Of a stretch of DNA of 64,000 nt, positions 11,341-24,460 are shown piece after piece (position 1 is the first letter of the stretch; each line of letters opens with the position of its first letter). The translations under genes and the position numbers were made by a program. The notes under the pieces were generated by a model. The model had not been told where the DNA came from. It worked only from the letters and a program-made list of their open reading frames with translations, and did not search any database. This stretch comes from Antedon bifida (lineage: Eukaryota > Echinodermata > Crinoidea > Comatulida > Antedonidae), in NCBI GenBank assembly GCA_963402885.1, contig OY727093.1, positions 21,141,409 to 21,205,408 of the forward strand, read 5' to 3'.

Positions 11341-13831
11341 AAAACGGTTTCTAATGTGATTTTAAGCACTTTTATGTTAACAAGTTTTTTCGAAAATCAC
11401 AAATGGTCTAAAACGTCTCCAAATGCGATTTGAAGCTATTCTGTACACTTTGATGTTTTGTGTGAAAAAGTTTTGTCAAAATGGTCTAAAACGTTTTCAA
11501 ATACCATATTAAGCTATTTTGTGCACTTTGATGTTTTTGTTTGAAAACTTTTATCGGAATCCTTAAAATGGTCTAAAACGGTTTCTAATGTGATTTTAAG
11601 CACTTTGATGTTTTTATGTTAACAAGTTTTTTCGAAAATCACAAAATGGTCTAAAACGTCTCCAAATGCGATTTGAAGCTATTCTAATCACTTTGGTGAT
11701 TTTATGTTAACAAGTTTATTCGAAATGCACAAAATGTCTAAAACGTCTCCAAATGCGATTTGAAGCTATTTTGTGCACTTTGATGTTTTTGTTTGAAAAC
11801 TTTTATCGGAATCCTTAAAATGGTCTAAAACGGTTTCTAATGTGATTTTAAGCACTTTGATGTTTTTATGTTAACAAGTTTTTTCGAAAATCACAAAATG
11901 GTCTAAAACGTCTCCAAATGCGATTTGAAGCTATTCTGTACACTTTGATGTTTTGTGTGAAAAAGTTTTGTCGAAATGCTAAAAATGGTCTAAAACGTTT
12001 TCAGATACCATATTAAGCTATTTTGTGCACTTTGATGTTTTTGTGAGAAAAATTTTATCGAAATGCTTAAAATGGTCAAAAACGTTTTCTAATGTGATTT
12101 TAAGCACTTTGATGTTTCTATGTTAACAAGTTTTTTCGAAAATCACAAAATGGTCTAAAACGTCTCAAAATGCCATTTGAAGCTATTCTAATCACTTTGG
12201 TGATATTATGTTAACAAGTTTATTCGAAAATCACAAAATGGTCTAAAACGTCTCAAAATGCGATTTGAAGCTATTCTAACCACTTTGGTGATTTTATGTT
12301 AACAAGTTTTTTCGAAATGCACAAAATGTCTAAAACGTCTCCAAATGCGATTTGAAGCTATTCTGTACACTTTGATGTTTTGTGTGAAAAAGTTTTGTCG
12401 AAATGCTCAAAATGGTCTAAAACGTTTTCAAATACCATATTAAGCTATTTTGTGCACTTTGATGTTTTTGTGTGAAAAGTTTTATCGGAATGCTTAAAAT
12501 GGTCTAAAACGGTTTCTAATGTGATTTTAAGCACTTTTATGTTAACAAGTTTTTTTCGAAAATCACAAATGGTCTAAAACGTCTCCAAATGCGATTTGAA
12601 GCTATTCTGTACACTTTGATGTTTTGTGTGAAAAAGTTTTGTCAAAATGGTCTAAAACGTTTTCAAATACCATATTAAGCTATTTTGAGCACTTTGATGT
12701 TTTTGTGAGAAAAATTTTATCGAAATGCTTAAAATGGTCAAAAACGTTTTCTAATGTGATTTTAAGCACTTTGATGTTTTTATGTTAACAAGTTTTTTCG
12801 AAAATCACAAAATGGTCTAAAACGTCTCCAAATGCGATTTGAAGCTATTCTAATCACTTTGGTGATTTTATGTTAACAAGTTTATTCGAAATGCACAAAA
12901 TGTCTAAAACGTCTCCAAATGCGATTTGAAGCTATTTTGTGCACTTTGATGTTTTTGTTTGAAAACTTTTATCGGAATCCTTAAAATGGTCTAAAACGGT
13001 TTCTAATGTGATTTTAAGCACTTTGATGTTTTTATGTTAACAAGTTTTTTCGAAAATCACAAAATGGTCTAAAACGTCTCCAAATGCGATTTGAAGCTAT
13101 TCTGTACACTTTGATGTTTTGTGTGAAAAAGTTTTGTCGAAATGCTAAAAATGGTCTAAAACGTTTTCAGATACCATATTAAGCTATTTTGTGCACTTTG
13201 ATGTTTTTGTGAGAAAAATTTTATCGAAATGCTTAAAATGGTCAAAAACGTTTTCTAATGTGATTTTAAGCACTTTGATGTTTCTATGTTAACAAGTTTT
13301 TTCGAAAATCACAAAATGGTCTAAAACGTCTCAAAATGCCATTTGAAGCTATTCTAATCACTTTGGTGATATTATGTTAACAAGTTTATTCGAAATGCAC
13401 AAAATGTCTAAAACGTCTCCAAATGCGATTTGAAGCTATTTTGTGCACTTTGATGTTTTTGTGTGAAAAGTTTTATCGAAATGCTCAAAATGGTCTAAAA
13501 CGGTTTCTTATGTGATTTTAAGCACTTTGATGTTTTTGTGTAACCAAGTTTCGTCGAAATGCACAAAATGGTCTAAAACGTCTCCAAATGCGATTTGAAG
13601 CTATTCTGTACACTTTGATGTTTTGTGTGAAAAAGTTTTGTCGAAATGCTCAAAATGGTCTAAAACGTTTTCAAATACCATATTAAGCTATTTTGTGCAC
13701 TTTGATGTTTTTGTGTGAAAAGTTTTATCGAAATGCTCAAAATGGTCTAAAACTGTTTCTTATGTTATTTTAAGCACTTTGATGATTTTGTGTAACCAAG
13801 TTTCGTCGAAATGCACAAAATGGTCTAAAAC
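11341..13831. repeat. Further copy of the 1165-bp unit region
   Basis: 11341-13831 matches 6781-9240 at offset 4560, changing to 4561 after one extra t in a T run near 12551. It includes a complete 1166-bp unit at 12213-13378. The match ends at 13831, where 'aaaatggtctaaaacg' is followed by A-type 'ttttcaaatacc' instead of E-type 'tctccaaatg', a switch inside the shared core that gives an E/A hybrid. Confidence 0.8.
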
Positions 13832-13940
13832 GTTTTCAAATACCATATTAAGCTATTTTGTGCACTTTGATGTTTTTGTTTGAAAACTTTTATCGGAATC
13901 CTTAAAATGGTCTAAAACGGTTTCTAATGTGATTTTAAGC

Positions 13941-15209
13941 ACTTTGATGTTTTTATGTTAACAAGTTTTTTCGAAAATCACAAAATGGTCTAAAACGTCT
14001 CCAAATGCGATTTGAAGCTATTCTGTACACTTTGATGTATTGTGTGAAAAAGTTTTGTCGAAATGCTAAAAATGGTCTAAAACGTTTTCAGATACCATAT
14101 TAAGCTATTTTGTGCACTTTGATGTTTTTGTGAGAAAAATTTTATCGAAATGCTTAAAATGGTCAAAAACGTTTTCTAATGTGATTTTAAGCACTTTGAT
14201 GTTTCTATGTTAACAAGTTTTTTCGAAAATCACAAAATGGTCTAAAACGTCTCAAAATGCCATTTGAAGCTATTCTAAGCACTTTGATGATTTTGTGTAA
14301 CCAAGTTTCGTCGAAATGCACAAAATGGTCTAAAACGTCTCCAAATGCAATTTGAAGCTATTCTGTACACTTTGATGTTTTGTGTGAAAAAGTTTTGTCG
14401 AAATGCTCAAAATGGTCTAAAACGTTTTTAAATACCATATTAAGCTATTTTGTGCACTTTGATGTTTTTGTGTGAAAAGTTTTAACGAAATGCTTAAAAT
14501 GGTCAAAAACGGTTTCTAATGTGATTTTAAGCACTTTGATGTTTCTATGTTAACAAGTTTTTTCGAAAATCACAAAATGGTCTAAAACGTCTCAAAATGC
14601 GATTTGAAGCTATTCTAACCACTTTGGTGATTTTATGTTAACAAGTTTTTTCGAAATGCACAAAATGTCTAAAACGTCTCCAAATGCGATTTGAAGCTAT
14701 TCTGTACACTTTGATGTTTTGTGTGAAAAAGTTTTGTCGAAATGCTCAAAATGGTCTAAAACGTTTTCAAATACCATATTAAGCTATTTTGTGCACTTTG
14801 ATGTTTTTGTGTGAAAAGTTTTATCGGAATGCTTAAAATGGTCTAAAACGGTTTCTAATGTGATTTTAAGCACTTTGATGTTTTTATGTTAACAAGTTTT
14901 TTCGAAAATCACAAAATGGTCTAAAACGTCTCCAAATGCGATTTGAAGCTATTCTGTACACTTTGATGTATTGTGTGAAAAAGTTTTGTCGAAATGCTAA
15001 AAATGGTCTAAAACGTTTTCAGATACCATATTAAGCTATTTTGTGCACTTTGATGTTTTTGTGAGAAAAATTTTATCGAAATGCTTAAAATGGTCAAAAA
15101 CGTTTTCTAATGTGATTTTAAGCACTTTGATGTTTCTATGTTAACAAGTTTTTTCGAAAATCACAAAATGGTCTAAAACGTCTCAAAATGCCATTTGAAG
15201 CTATTCTAA
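13941..15209. repeat. 931-bp repeat, one full and one partial copy
   Basis: 13941-14278 recurs at 14872-15209 with a period of 931 bp. Both copies carry the rare change 'gatgtattgtgtg' (14034 and 14965), which I see nowhere else, then 'gctaaaaatgg', 'cagatacc' and 'gccatttgaag'. The first copy ends 'ctaagcactttgatg' and enters an E monomer. The second ends 'ctaatcactttgg' and enters D. The exchange points therefore lie at monomer boundaries. Confidence 0.8.
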
Positions 15210-15584
15210 TCACTTTGGTGATATTATGTTAACAAGTTTATTCGAAATGCACAAAGTGTCTAAAACGTCTCCAAATGCGATTTGAAGCTATTTTGTGCAC
15301 TTTGATGTTTTTGTGTGAAAAGTTTTATCGAAATGCTCAAAATGGTCTAAAACGGTTTCTTATGTGATTTTAAGCACTTTGATGTTTTTGTGTAACCAAG
15401 TTTCGTCGAAATGCACAAAATGGTCTAAAACGTCTCCAAATGCGATTTGAAGCTATTCTGTACACTTTGATGTTTTGTGTGAAAAAGTTTTGTCGAAATG
15501 CTCAAAATGGTCTAAAACGTTTTCAAATACCATATTAAGCTATTTTGTGCACTTTGATGTTTTTGTGTGAAAAGTTTTATCGAA

Positions 15585-15682
15585 ATGCTCAAAATGGTCT
15601 AAAACTGTTTCTTATGTTATTTTAAGCACTTTGATGCTCAAAATGGTCTAAAACGGTTTCTTATGTTATTTTAAGCACTTTG
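15585..15682. repeat. 49-bp duplication out of monomer register
   Basis: The stretch from 'atgctcaaaatgg' to 'aagcactttg' is present twice in direct succession with a period of 49 bp (15585 and 15634). This is not a monomer or HOR length. The first copy reads 'aaaactgtttc' and the second 'aaaacggtttc'. The join 'tttgatgctc' uses the short common stretch 'atg'. It looks like a local slippage event, and the extra core makes two core elements 49 bp apart. Confidence 0.85.
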
Positions 15683-16433
15683 ATGATTTTGTGTAACCAA
15701 GTTTCGTCGAAATGCACAAAATGGTCTAAAACGTCTCCAAATGCAATTTGAAGCTATTCTGTACACTTTGATGTTTTGTGTGAAAAAGTTTTGTCGAAAT
15801 GCTCAAAATGGTCTAAAACGTTTTTAAATACCATATTAAGCTATTTTGTGCACTTTGATGTTTTTGTGTGAAAAGTTTTACCGAAATGCTTAAAATGGTC
15901 AAAAACGGTTTCTAATGTGATTTTAAGCACTTTGATGTTTCTATGTTAACAAGTTTTTTCGAAAATCACAAAATGGTCTAAAACGTCTCAAAATGCGATT
16001 TGAAGCTATTCTAACCACTTTGGTGATTTTATGTTAACAAGTTTTTTCGAAATGCACAAAATGTCTAAAACGTCTCCAAATGCGATTTGAAGCTATTCTG
16101 TACACTTTGATGTTTTGTGTAAAAAAGTTTTGTCAAAATGGTCTAAAACGTTTTCAAATACCATATTAAGCTATTTTGTGCACTTTGATGTTTTTGTTTG
16201 AAAACTTTTATCGGAATCCTTAAAATGGTCTAAAACGGTTTCTAATGTGATTTTAAGCACTTTGATGTTTTTATGTTAACAAGTTTTTTCGAAAATCACA
16301 AAATGGTCTAAAACGTCTCCAAATGCGATTTGAAGCTATTCTGTACACTTTGATGTTTTGTGTGAAAAAGTTTTGTCGAAATGCTCAAAATGGTCTAAAA
16401 CGTTTTCAAATACCATATTAAGCTATTTTGTGT

Positions 16434-16520
16434 ACTTTGATGTTTTTGTGAGAAAAATTTTATCGAAATGCTTAAAATGGTCAAAAACGTCTCCAAATGC
16501 GATTTGAAGCTATTCTGTAC
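16434..16520. repeat. B/C hybrid monomer in domain II
   Basis: The monomer starts as B ('gtgagaaaaat', 'gtcaaaaacg') and changes at 'acgtctccaaatgcg' to the C 3' end. Compared with domain I, domain II has one extra 252-bp trimer here but lacks one B/C boundary, giving a net gain of 174 bp. The block 'gtaccctttgatg' is therefore repeated at 16517 and 16769, while domain I has it once near 489. Confidence 0.78.
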
Positions 16521-19500
16521 CCTTTGATGTTTTGTGTGAAAAAGTTTTGTCGAAATGCTCAAAATGGTCTAAAACGTTTTCAAATACCATATTAAGCTAT
16601 TTTGTGTACTTTGATGTTTTTGTGAGAAAAATTTTATCGAAATGCTTAAAATGGTCAAAAACGTTTTCTAATGTGATTTTAAGCACTTTGATGTTTCTAT
16701 GTTAACAAGTTTTTTCGAAAATCACAAAATGGTCTAAAACGTCTCCAAATGCGATTTGAAGCTATTCTGTACCCTTTGATGTTTTGTGTGAAAAAGTTTT
16801 GTCGAAATGCTCAAAATGGTCTAAAACGTTTTCAAATACCATATTAAGCTATTTTGTGCACTTTGATGTTTTTGTGTGAAAAGTTTAATCGAAATGCTCA
16901 AAATGGTCTAAAACGGTTTCTTATGTTATTTTAAGCACTTTGATGATTTTGTGTAACCAAGTTTCGTCGAAATGCACAAAATGGTCTAAAACGTCTCCAA
17001 ATGCAATTTGAAGCTATTCTCTACACTTTGATGTTTTGTGTGAAAAAGTTTTATCGGAATGCTTAAAATGGTCTAAAACGGTTTCTAATGAGATTTTAAG
17101 CACTTTGATGGTTTTATGTTAACAAGTTTTTTCGAAAATCACAAAATGGTCTAAAACGTCTCCAAATGCGATTTGAAGCTATTCTGTACACTTTGATGTT
17201 TTGTGTGAAAAAGTTTTGTCGAAATGCTCAAAATGGTCTAAAACGTTTTCAGATACCATATTAAGCTATTTTGTGCACTTTGATGTCTTTGTGAGAAAAA
17301 TTTTATCGAAATCCTTAAAATGGTCAAAAACGGTTTCTAATGTGGTTTTAAGCACTTTGATGTTTCTATGGTAACAAGTTTTTCGAAAATCACAAAATGG
17401 TCTAAAACGTCTCAAAATGCGATTTGAAGCTATTCTAACCACTTTGGTGATTTTATATTAACAAGTTTTTTCGAAATGCACAAAATGTCTAAAACGTCTC
17501 CAAATGCGATTTGAAGCTATTCTGTACACTTTGATGTTTTGTGTGAAAAAGTTTTGTCGAAATGCTCAAAATGTGTCTAAAACGTTTTCAAATACCATAT
17601 TAAGCTATTTTGTGCACTTTGATGTTTTTGTGTGAAGAGTTTTATCGGAATGCTTAAAATGGTCTAAAACGATTTCTAATATGATTTTAAGCACTTTGAC
17701 GTTTTTATGTTAACAAATTTTTTCGAAAATCACAAAATGGTCTAAAACGTCTCCAAATGCGATTTGAAGCTATTCTGTACACTGTGATGTTTTGTCTGAA
17801 AAAGTTTTGTCGAAATGCTCAAAATGGTCTAAAACGTTTTCAAATACCATATTAAGCTATTTTGTGCACTTTGATGTTTTTGTGTGAAAAGTTTTACCAA
17901 AATGCTTAAAATGGTCAAAAACGTTTTCTAATGTGATTTTAAGCACTTTGATGATTTTGTGTAACCAAGTTTCGTCGAAATGCACAAAATGGTCTAAAAC
18001 GTCTCCAAATGCAATTTGAAGCTATTCTGTACACTTTGATGTTTTGTGTGAAAAAGTTTTGTCGAAATGCTCAAAATGGTCTAAAACGTTTTCAAATACC
18101 ATATTAAGCTATTTTGTGCACCTTGATGTTTTTGTGAGAAAAATTTTATCGAAATGCTTAAAATGGTCAAAAACGTTTTCTAATGTGATTTTAAGCACTT
18201 TGATGTTTCTATGTTAACAAGTTTTTTCGAAAATCACAAAATGGTCTAAAACGTCTCAAAATGCCATTTGAAGCTATTCTAATCACTTTGGTGATATTAT
18301 GTTAACAAGTTTATTCGAAATGCACAAAATGTCTAAAACGTCTCCAAATGCGATTTGAAGCTATTTTGTGCACTTTGATGTTTTTGTGTGAAAAGTTTTA
18401 TCGAAATGCTCAAAATGGTCTAAAACGGTTTCTTATGTGATTTTAAGCACTTTGATGTTTTTGTGTAACCAAGTTTCGTCGAAATGCACAAAATGGTCTA
18501 AAACGTCTCCAAATGCGATTTGAAGCTATTCTGTACACTTTGATGCTTTGTGTGAAAAAGTTTTGTCGAAATGCTCAAAATGGTCTAAAACGTTTTCAAA
18601 TACCATATTAAGCTATTTTGTGCACTTTGATGTTTTTGTGTGAAAAGTTTTATCGAAATGCTCAAAATGGTCTAAAACGGTTTCTTATGTTATTTTAAGC
18701 ACTTTGATGATTTTGTGTAACCAAGTTTCGTCGAAATGCACAAAATGGTCTAAAACGTCTCCAAATGCAATTTGAAGCTATTCTGTACACTTTGATGTTT
18801 TGTGTGAAAAAGTTTTGTCGAAATGCTCAAAATGGTCTAAAACGTTTTTAAATACCATATTAAGCTATTTTGTGCACTTTGATGTTTTTGTGTGCAAAAG
18901 TTTTAACGAAATGCTTAAAATGGTCAAAAACGGTTTCTAATGTGATTTTTAGCACTTTGATGTTTCTATGTTAACAAGTTTTTTCGAAAATCACAAAATG
19001 GTCTAAAACGTCTCAAAATGCGATTTGAAGCTATTCTAACCACTTTGGTGATTTTATGTTAACAATTTGAAGCTATTCTGTACACTTTGATGTTTTGTGT
19101 GAAAAAGTTTTGTCGAAATGCTCAAAATGGTCTAAAACGTTTTTAAATACCATATGTGCACTTTGATGTTTTTGTGTGCAAAAGTTTTAACGAAATGCTT
19201 AAAATGGTCAAAAACGGTTTCTAATGTGATTTTAAGCACTTTGATGTTTCTATGTTAACAAGTTTTTTCGAAATGCACAAAATGGTCTAAAACGTCTCCA
19301 AATGCAATTTGAAGCTATTCTCTACACTTTGATGTTTTGTGTGAAAAAGTTTTGTCGAAATGCTCAAAATGGTATAAAACGTTTTCAAATACCATATTAA
19401 GCTATTTTGTGCACTTTGATGTTTTTGTGAGAAATATTTTATCGAAATCCTTAAAATGGTCAAAAACGTTTTCTAATGCGATTTTAAGCACTTTGATGTT

Positions 19501-20140
19501 TCTATGTTAATAAGTTTTTTCGAAAATCACAAAATGGTCTAAAACGTCTCCAAATGCGATTTGAAGCTATTCTGTACACTTTGATGTTTTGTGTGAAAAA
19601 GTTTTGTCAAAATGGTCTAAAACGTTTTCAAATACCATATTAAGCTATTTTGTGCACTTTGATGTTTTTGTGTGAAAAGTTTTATCGGAATGCTTAAAAT
19701 GGTCTAAAACGGTTTCTAATGTGATTTTAAGCACTTTGATGTTTTTATGTTAACAAGTTTTTTCGAAATGCACAAAATGTCTAAAACGTCTCCAAATGCG
19801 ATTTGAAGCTATTCTGTACACTTTGATGTTTTGTGTGAAAAAGTTTTGTCAAAATGGTCTAAAACGTTTTCAAATACCATATTAAGCTATTTTGTGTACT
19901 TTGATGTTTTTGTTTGAAAAGTTTTATCGGAATGCTTAAAATGGTCTAAAACGGTTTCTAATGTGATTTTAAGCACTTTGATGTTTTTATGTTAACAAGT
20001 TTTTTCGAAAATCACAAAATGGTCTAAAACGTCTCCAAATGCGATTTGAAGCTATTCTGTACACTTTGATGTTTTGTGTGAAAAAGTTTTGTCAAAATGG
20101 TCTAAAACGTTTTCAAATACCATATTAAGCTATTTTGTGC

Positions 20141-23100
20141 ACTTTGATGTTTTTGTGTGAAAAGTTTTATCGGAATGCTTAAAATGGTCTAAAACGGTTT
20201 CTAATGTGATTTTAAGCACTTTGATGTTTTTATGTTAACATGTTTTTTCGAAATGCACAAAATGTCTAAAACGTCTCCAAATGCGATTTGAAGCTATTCT
20301 GTACACTTTGATGTTTTGTGTGAAAAAGTTTTGTCGAAATGCTCAAAATGGTCTAAAACGTTTTCAAATACCATATTAAGCTATTTTGTGCACTTTGATG
20401 TTTTTGTGTGAAAAGTTTTATCGGAATGCTTAAAATGGTCAAAAACGGTTTCTAATGTGATTTTAAGCACTTTGATGTTTCTATGTTAACAAGTTTTTTC
20501 GAAAATCACAAAATGGTCTAAAACGTCTCAAAATGCGATTTGAAGCTATTCTAACCACTTTGGTGATTTTATGTTAACAAGTTTTTTCGAAATGCACAAA
20601 ATGTCTAAAACGTCTCCAAATGCGATTTGAAGCTATTCTGTACACTTTGATGTTTTGTGTGAAAAAGTTTTGTCGAAATGCTCAAAATGGTCTAAAACGT
20701 TTTCAAATACCATATTAAGCTATTTTGTGCACTTTGATGTTTTTGTTTGAAAAGTTTTATCGAAATGCTTAAAATGGTCTAAAACGGTTTCTAATGTGAT
20801 TTTAAGCACTTTGATGTTTCTATGTTAACACGTTTTTTCGAAAATCACAAAATGGTCTAAAACGTCTCAAAATGCGATTTGAAGCTATTCTAACCACTTT
20901 GGTGATTTTATGTTAACAAGTTTTTTCGAAATGCACAAAATGTCTAAAACGTCTCCAAATGCGATTTGAAGCTATTCTGTACACTTTGATGTTTTGTGTG
21001 AAAAAGTTTTGTCGAAATGCTCAAAATGGTCTAAAACGTTTTCAGATACCATATTAAGCTATTTTGTGCACTTTGATGTTTTTGTGAGAAAAATTTTATC
21101 GAAATGCTTAAAATGGTCAAAAACGTTTTCTAATGTGATTTTAAGCACTTTGATGGTTCTATGTTAACAAGTTTTTTCGAAAATCACAAAATGGTCTAAA
21201 ACGTCTCAAAATGCCATTTGAAGCTATTCTAATCACTTTGGTGATATTATGTTAACAAGTTTATTCGAAATGCACAAAATGTCTAAAACGTCTCCAAATG
21301 CGATTTGAAGCTATTTTGTGCACTTTGATGTTTTTGTGTGAAAAGTTTTATCGAAATGCTCAAAATGGTCTAAAACGGTTTCTTATGTGATTTTAAGCAC
21401 TTTGATGTTTTTGTGTAACCAAGTTTCGTCGAAATGCACAAAATGGTCTAAAACGTCTCCAAATGCGATTTGAAGCTATTCTGTACACTTTGATGTTTTG
21501 TGTGAAAAAGTTTTGTCGAAATGCTCAAAATGGTCTAAAACGTTTTCAAATACCATATTAAGCTATTTTGTGCACTTTGATGTTTTTGTGTGAAAAGTTT
21601 TATCGAAATGCTCAAAATGGTCTAAAACGGTTTCTTATGTTATTTTAAGCACTTTGATGATTTTGTGTAACCAAGTTTCGTCGAAATGCACAAAATGGTC
21701 TAAAACGTCTCCAAATGCAATTTGAAGCTATTCTGTACACTTTGATGTTTTGTGTGAAAAAGTTTTGTCGAAATGCTCAAAATGGTCTAAAACGTTTTTA
21801 AATACCATATTAAGCTATTTTGTGCACTTTGATGGTTTTGTGTGGAAAGTTTTAACGAAATGCTTAAAATGGTCAAAAACGGTTTCTAATGTGATTTTAA
21901 GCACTTTGATGTTTCTATGTTAACAAGTTTTTTCGAAAATCACAAAATGGTCTAAAACGTCTCAAAATGCGATTTGAAGCTATTCTAACCACTTTGGTGA
22001 TTTTATGTTAACAAGTTTTTTCGAAATGCACAAAATGTCTAAAACGTCTCCAAATGCGATTTGATGTTTTGTGTGAAAAAGTTTTGTCGAAATGCTCAAA
22101 ATGGTCTAAAACGTTTTCAAATACCATATTAAGCTATTTTGTGCACTTTGATGTTTTTGTGTGAAAAGTTTTATCGGAATGCTTAAAATGGTCTAAAACG
22201 GTTTCTAATGTGATTTTAAGCACTTTTATGTTAACAAGTTTTTTCGAAAATCACAAATGGTCTAAAACGTCTCCAAATACGATTTGAAGCTATTCTGTAC
22301 ACTTTGATGTTTTTGTGTGAAAAGTTTTATCGGAATGCTTAAAATGGTCTAAAACGGTTTCTAATGTGATTTTAAGCACTTTGATGTTTTTATGTTAACA
22401 TGTTTTTTCGAAATGCACAAAATGTCTAAAACGTCTCCAAATGCGATTTGAAGCTATTCTGTACACTTTGATGTTTTGTGTGAAAAAGTTTTGTCGAAAT
22501 GCTCAAAATGGTCTAAAACGTTTTCAAATACCATATTAAGCTATTTTGTGCACTTTGATGTTTTTGTGTGAAAAGTTTTATCGGAATGCTTAAAATGGTC
22601 AAAAACGGTTTCTAATGTGATTTTAAGCACTTTGATGTTTCTATGTTAACAAGTTTTTTCGAAAATCACAAAATGGTCTAAAACGTCTCAAAATGCGATT
22701 TGAAGCTATTCTAACCACTTTGGTGATTTTATGTTAACAAGTTTTTTCGAAATGCACAAAATGTCTAAAACGTCTCCAAATGCGATTTGAAGCTATTCTG
22801 TACACTTTGATGTTTTGTGTGAAAAAGTTTTGTCGAAATGCTCAAAATGGTCTAAAACGTTTTCAAATACCATATTAAGCTATTTTGTGCACTTTGATGT
22901 TTTTGTTTGAAAAGTTTTATCGAAATGCTTAAAATGGTCTAAAACGGTTTCTAATGTGATTTTAAGCACTTTGATGTTTCTATGTTAACACGTTTTTTCG
23001 AAAATCACAAAATGGTCTAAAACGTCTCAAAATGCGATTTGAAGCTATTCTAACCACTTTGGTGATTTTATGTTAACAAGTTTTTTCGAAATGCACAAAA

Positions 23101-24460
23101 TGTCTAAAACGTCTCCAAATGCGATTTGAAGCTATTCTGTACACTTTGATGTTTTGTGTGAAAAAGTTTTGTCGAAATGCTCAAAATGGTCTAAAACGTT
23201 TTCAGATACCATATTAAGCTATTTTGTGCACTTTGATGTTTTTGTGAGAAAAATTTTATCGAAATGCTTAAAATGGTCAAAAACGTTTTCTAATGTGATT
23301 TTAAGCACTTTGATGGTTCTATGTTAACAAGTTTTTTCGAAAATCACAAAATGGTCTAAAACGTCTCAAAATGCCATTTGAAGCTATTCTAATCACTTTG
23401 GTGATATTATGTTAACAAGTTTATTCGAAATGCACAAAATGTCTAAAACGTCTCCAAATGCGATTTGAAGCTATTTTGTGCACTTTGATGTTTTTGTGTG
23501 AAAAGTTTTATCGAAATGCTCAAAATGGTCTAAAACGGTTTCTTATGTGATTTTAAGCACTTTGATGTTTTTGTGTAACCAAGTTTCGTCGAAATGCACA
23601 AAATGGTCTAAAACGTCTCCAAATGCGATTTGAAGCTATTCTGTACACTTTGATGTTTTGTGTGAAAAAGTTTTGTCGAAATGCTCAAAATGGTCTAAAA
23701 CGTTTTCAAATACCATATTAAGCTATTTTGTGCACTTTGATGTTTTTGTGTGAAAAGTTTTATCGAAATGCTCAAAATGGTCTAAAACGGTTTCTTATGT
23801 TATTTTAAGCACTTTGATGATTTTGTGTAACCAAGTTTCGTCGAAATGCACAAAATGGTCTAAAACGTCTCGAAATGCAATTTGAAGCTATTCTGTACAC
23901 TTTGATGTTTTGTGTGAAAAAGTTTTGTCGAAATGCTCAAAATGGTCTAAAACGTTTTTAAATACCATATTAAGCTATTTTGTGCACTTTGATGGTTTTG
24001 TGTGGAAAGTTTTAACGAAATGCTTAAAATGGTCAAAAACGGTTTCTAATGTGATTTTAAGCACTTTGATGTTTCTATGTTAACAAGTTTTTTCGAAAAT
24101 CACAAAATGGTCTAAAACGTCTCAAAATGCGATTTGAAGCTATTCTAACCACTTTGGTGATTTTATGTTAACAAGTTTTTTCGAAATGCACAAAATGTCT
24201 AAAACGTCTCCAAATGCGATTTGATGTTTTGTGTGAAAAAGTTTTGTCGAAATGCTCAAAATGGTCTAAAACGTTTTCAAATACCATATTAAGCTATTTT
24301 GTGCACTTTGATGTTTTTGTGTGAAAAGTTTTATCGGAATGCTTAAAATGGTCTAAAACGGTTTCTAATGTGATTTTAAGCACTTTTATGTTAACAAGTT
24401 TTTTCGAAAATCACAAATGGTCTAAAACGTCTCCAAATACGATTTGAAGCTATTCTGTAC
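20141..24460. repeat. Near-perfect tandem duplication of 2160 bp
   Basis: 20141-22300 is followed directly by 22301-24460. I find one mismatch by eye (c at 21712, g at 23872). Both copies contain the 'aacatg' C/D hybrid, three A-B-C-D tetramers, B-E and A-B-E units, and the 20-bp D/A fusion (22064 and 24224). The junction falls in the monomer start 'actttgatgt', shared by all three flanks, so the exact breakpoint is ambiguous over about 13 bp. Domain I has a single copy (about 4727-6886). Confidence 0.92.

Larger units (their letters stand above)
1..16106. repeat. Array domain I (first copy of the macro-repeat)
   Basis: This stretch is tied together by variants that recur in the same order in 16107-28734. 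Examples are 'gtaccctttgatg' at about 489, 'aatgagatttt' at 808, 'atggtaacaag' at 1088, 'aatgtgtctaaaacg' near 1291, the 45-bp D deletion at 2510, 'ggtataaaacg' at 3714, 'aacacg' near 5414 and the 20-bp deletion near 6650. It holds the 876-bp duplication (1827-3577), 1165-bp units (6508-8817 and 12213-13378) and the 931-bp repeat (13941-15209). The part after 9995 has no separate counterpart in domain II; it is mainly re-used material, such as 11341-13831, which matches 6781-9240. Confidence 0.82.
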
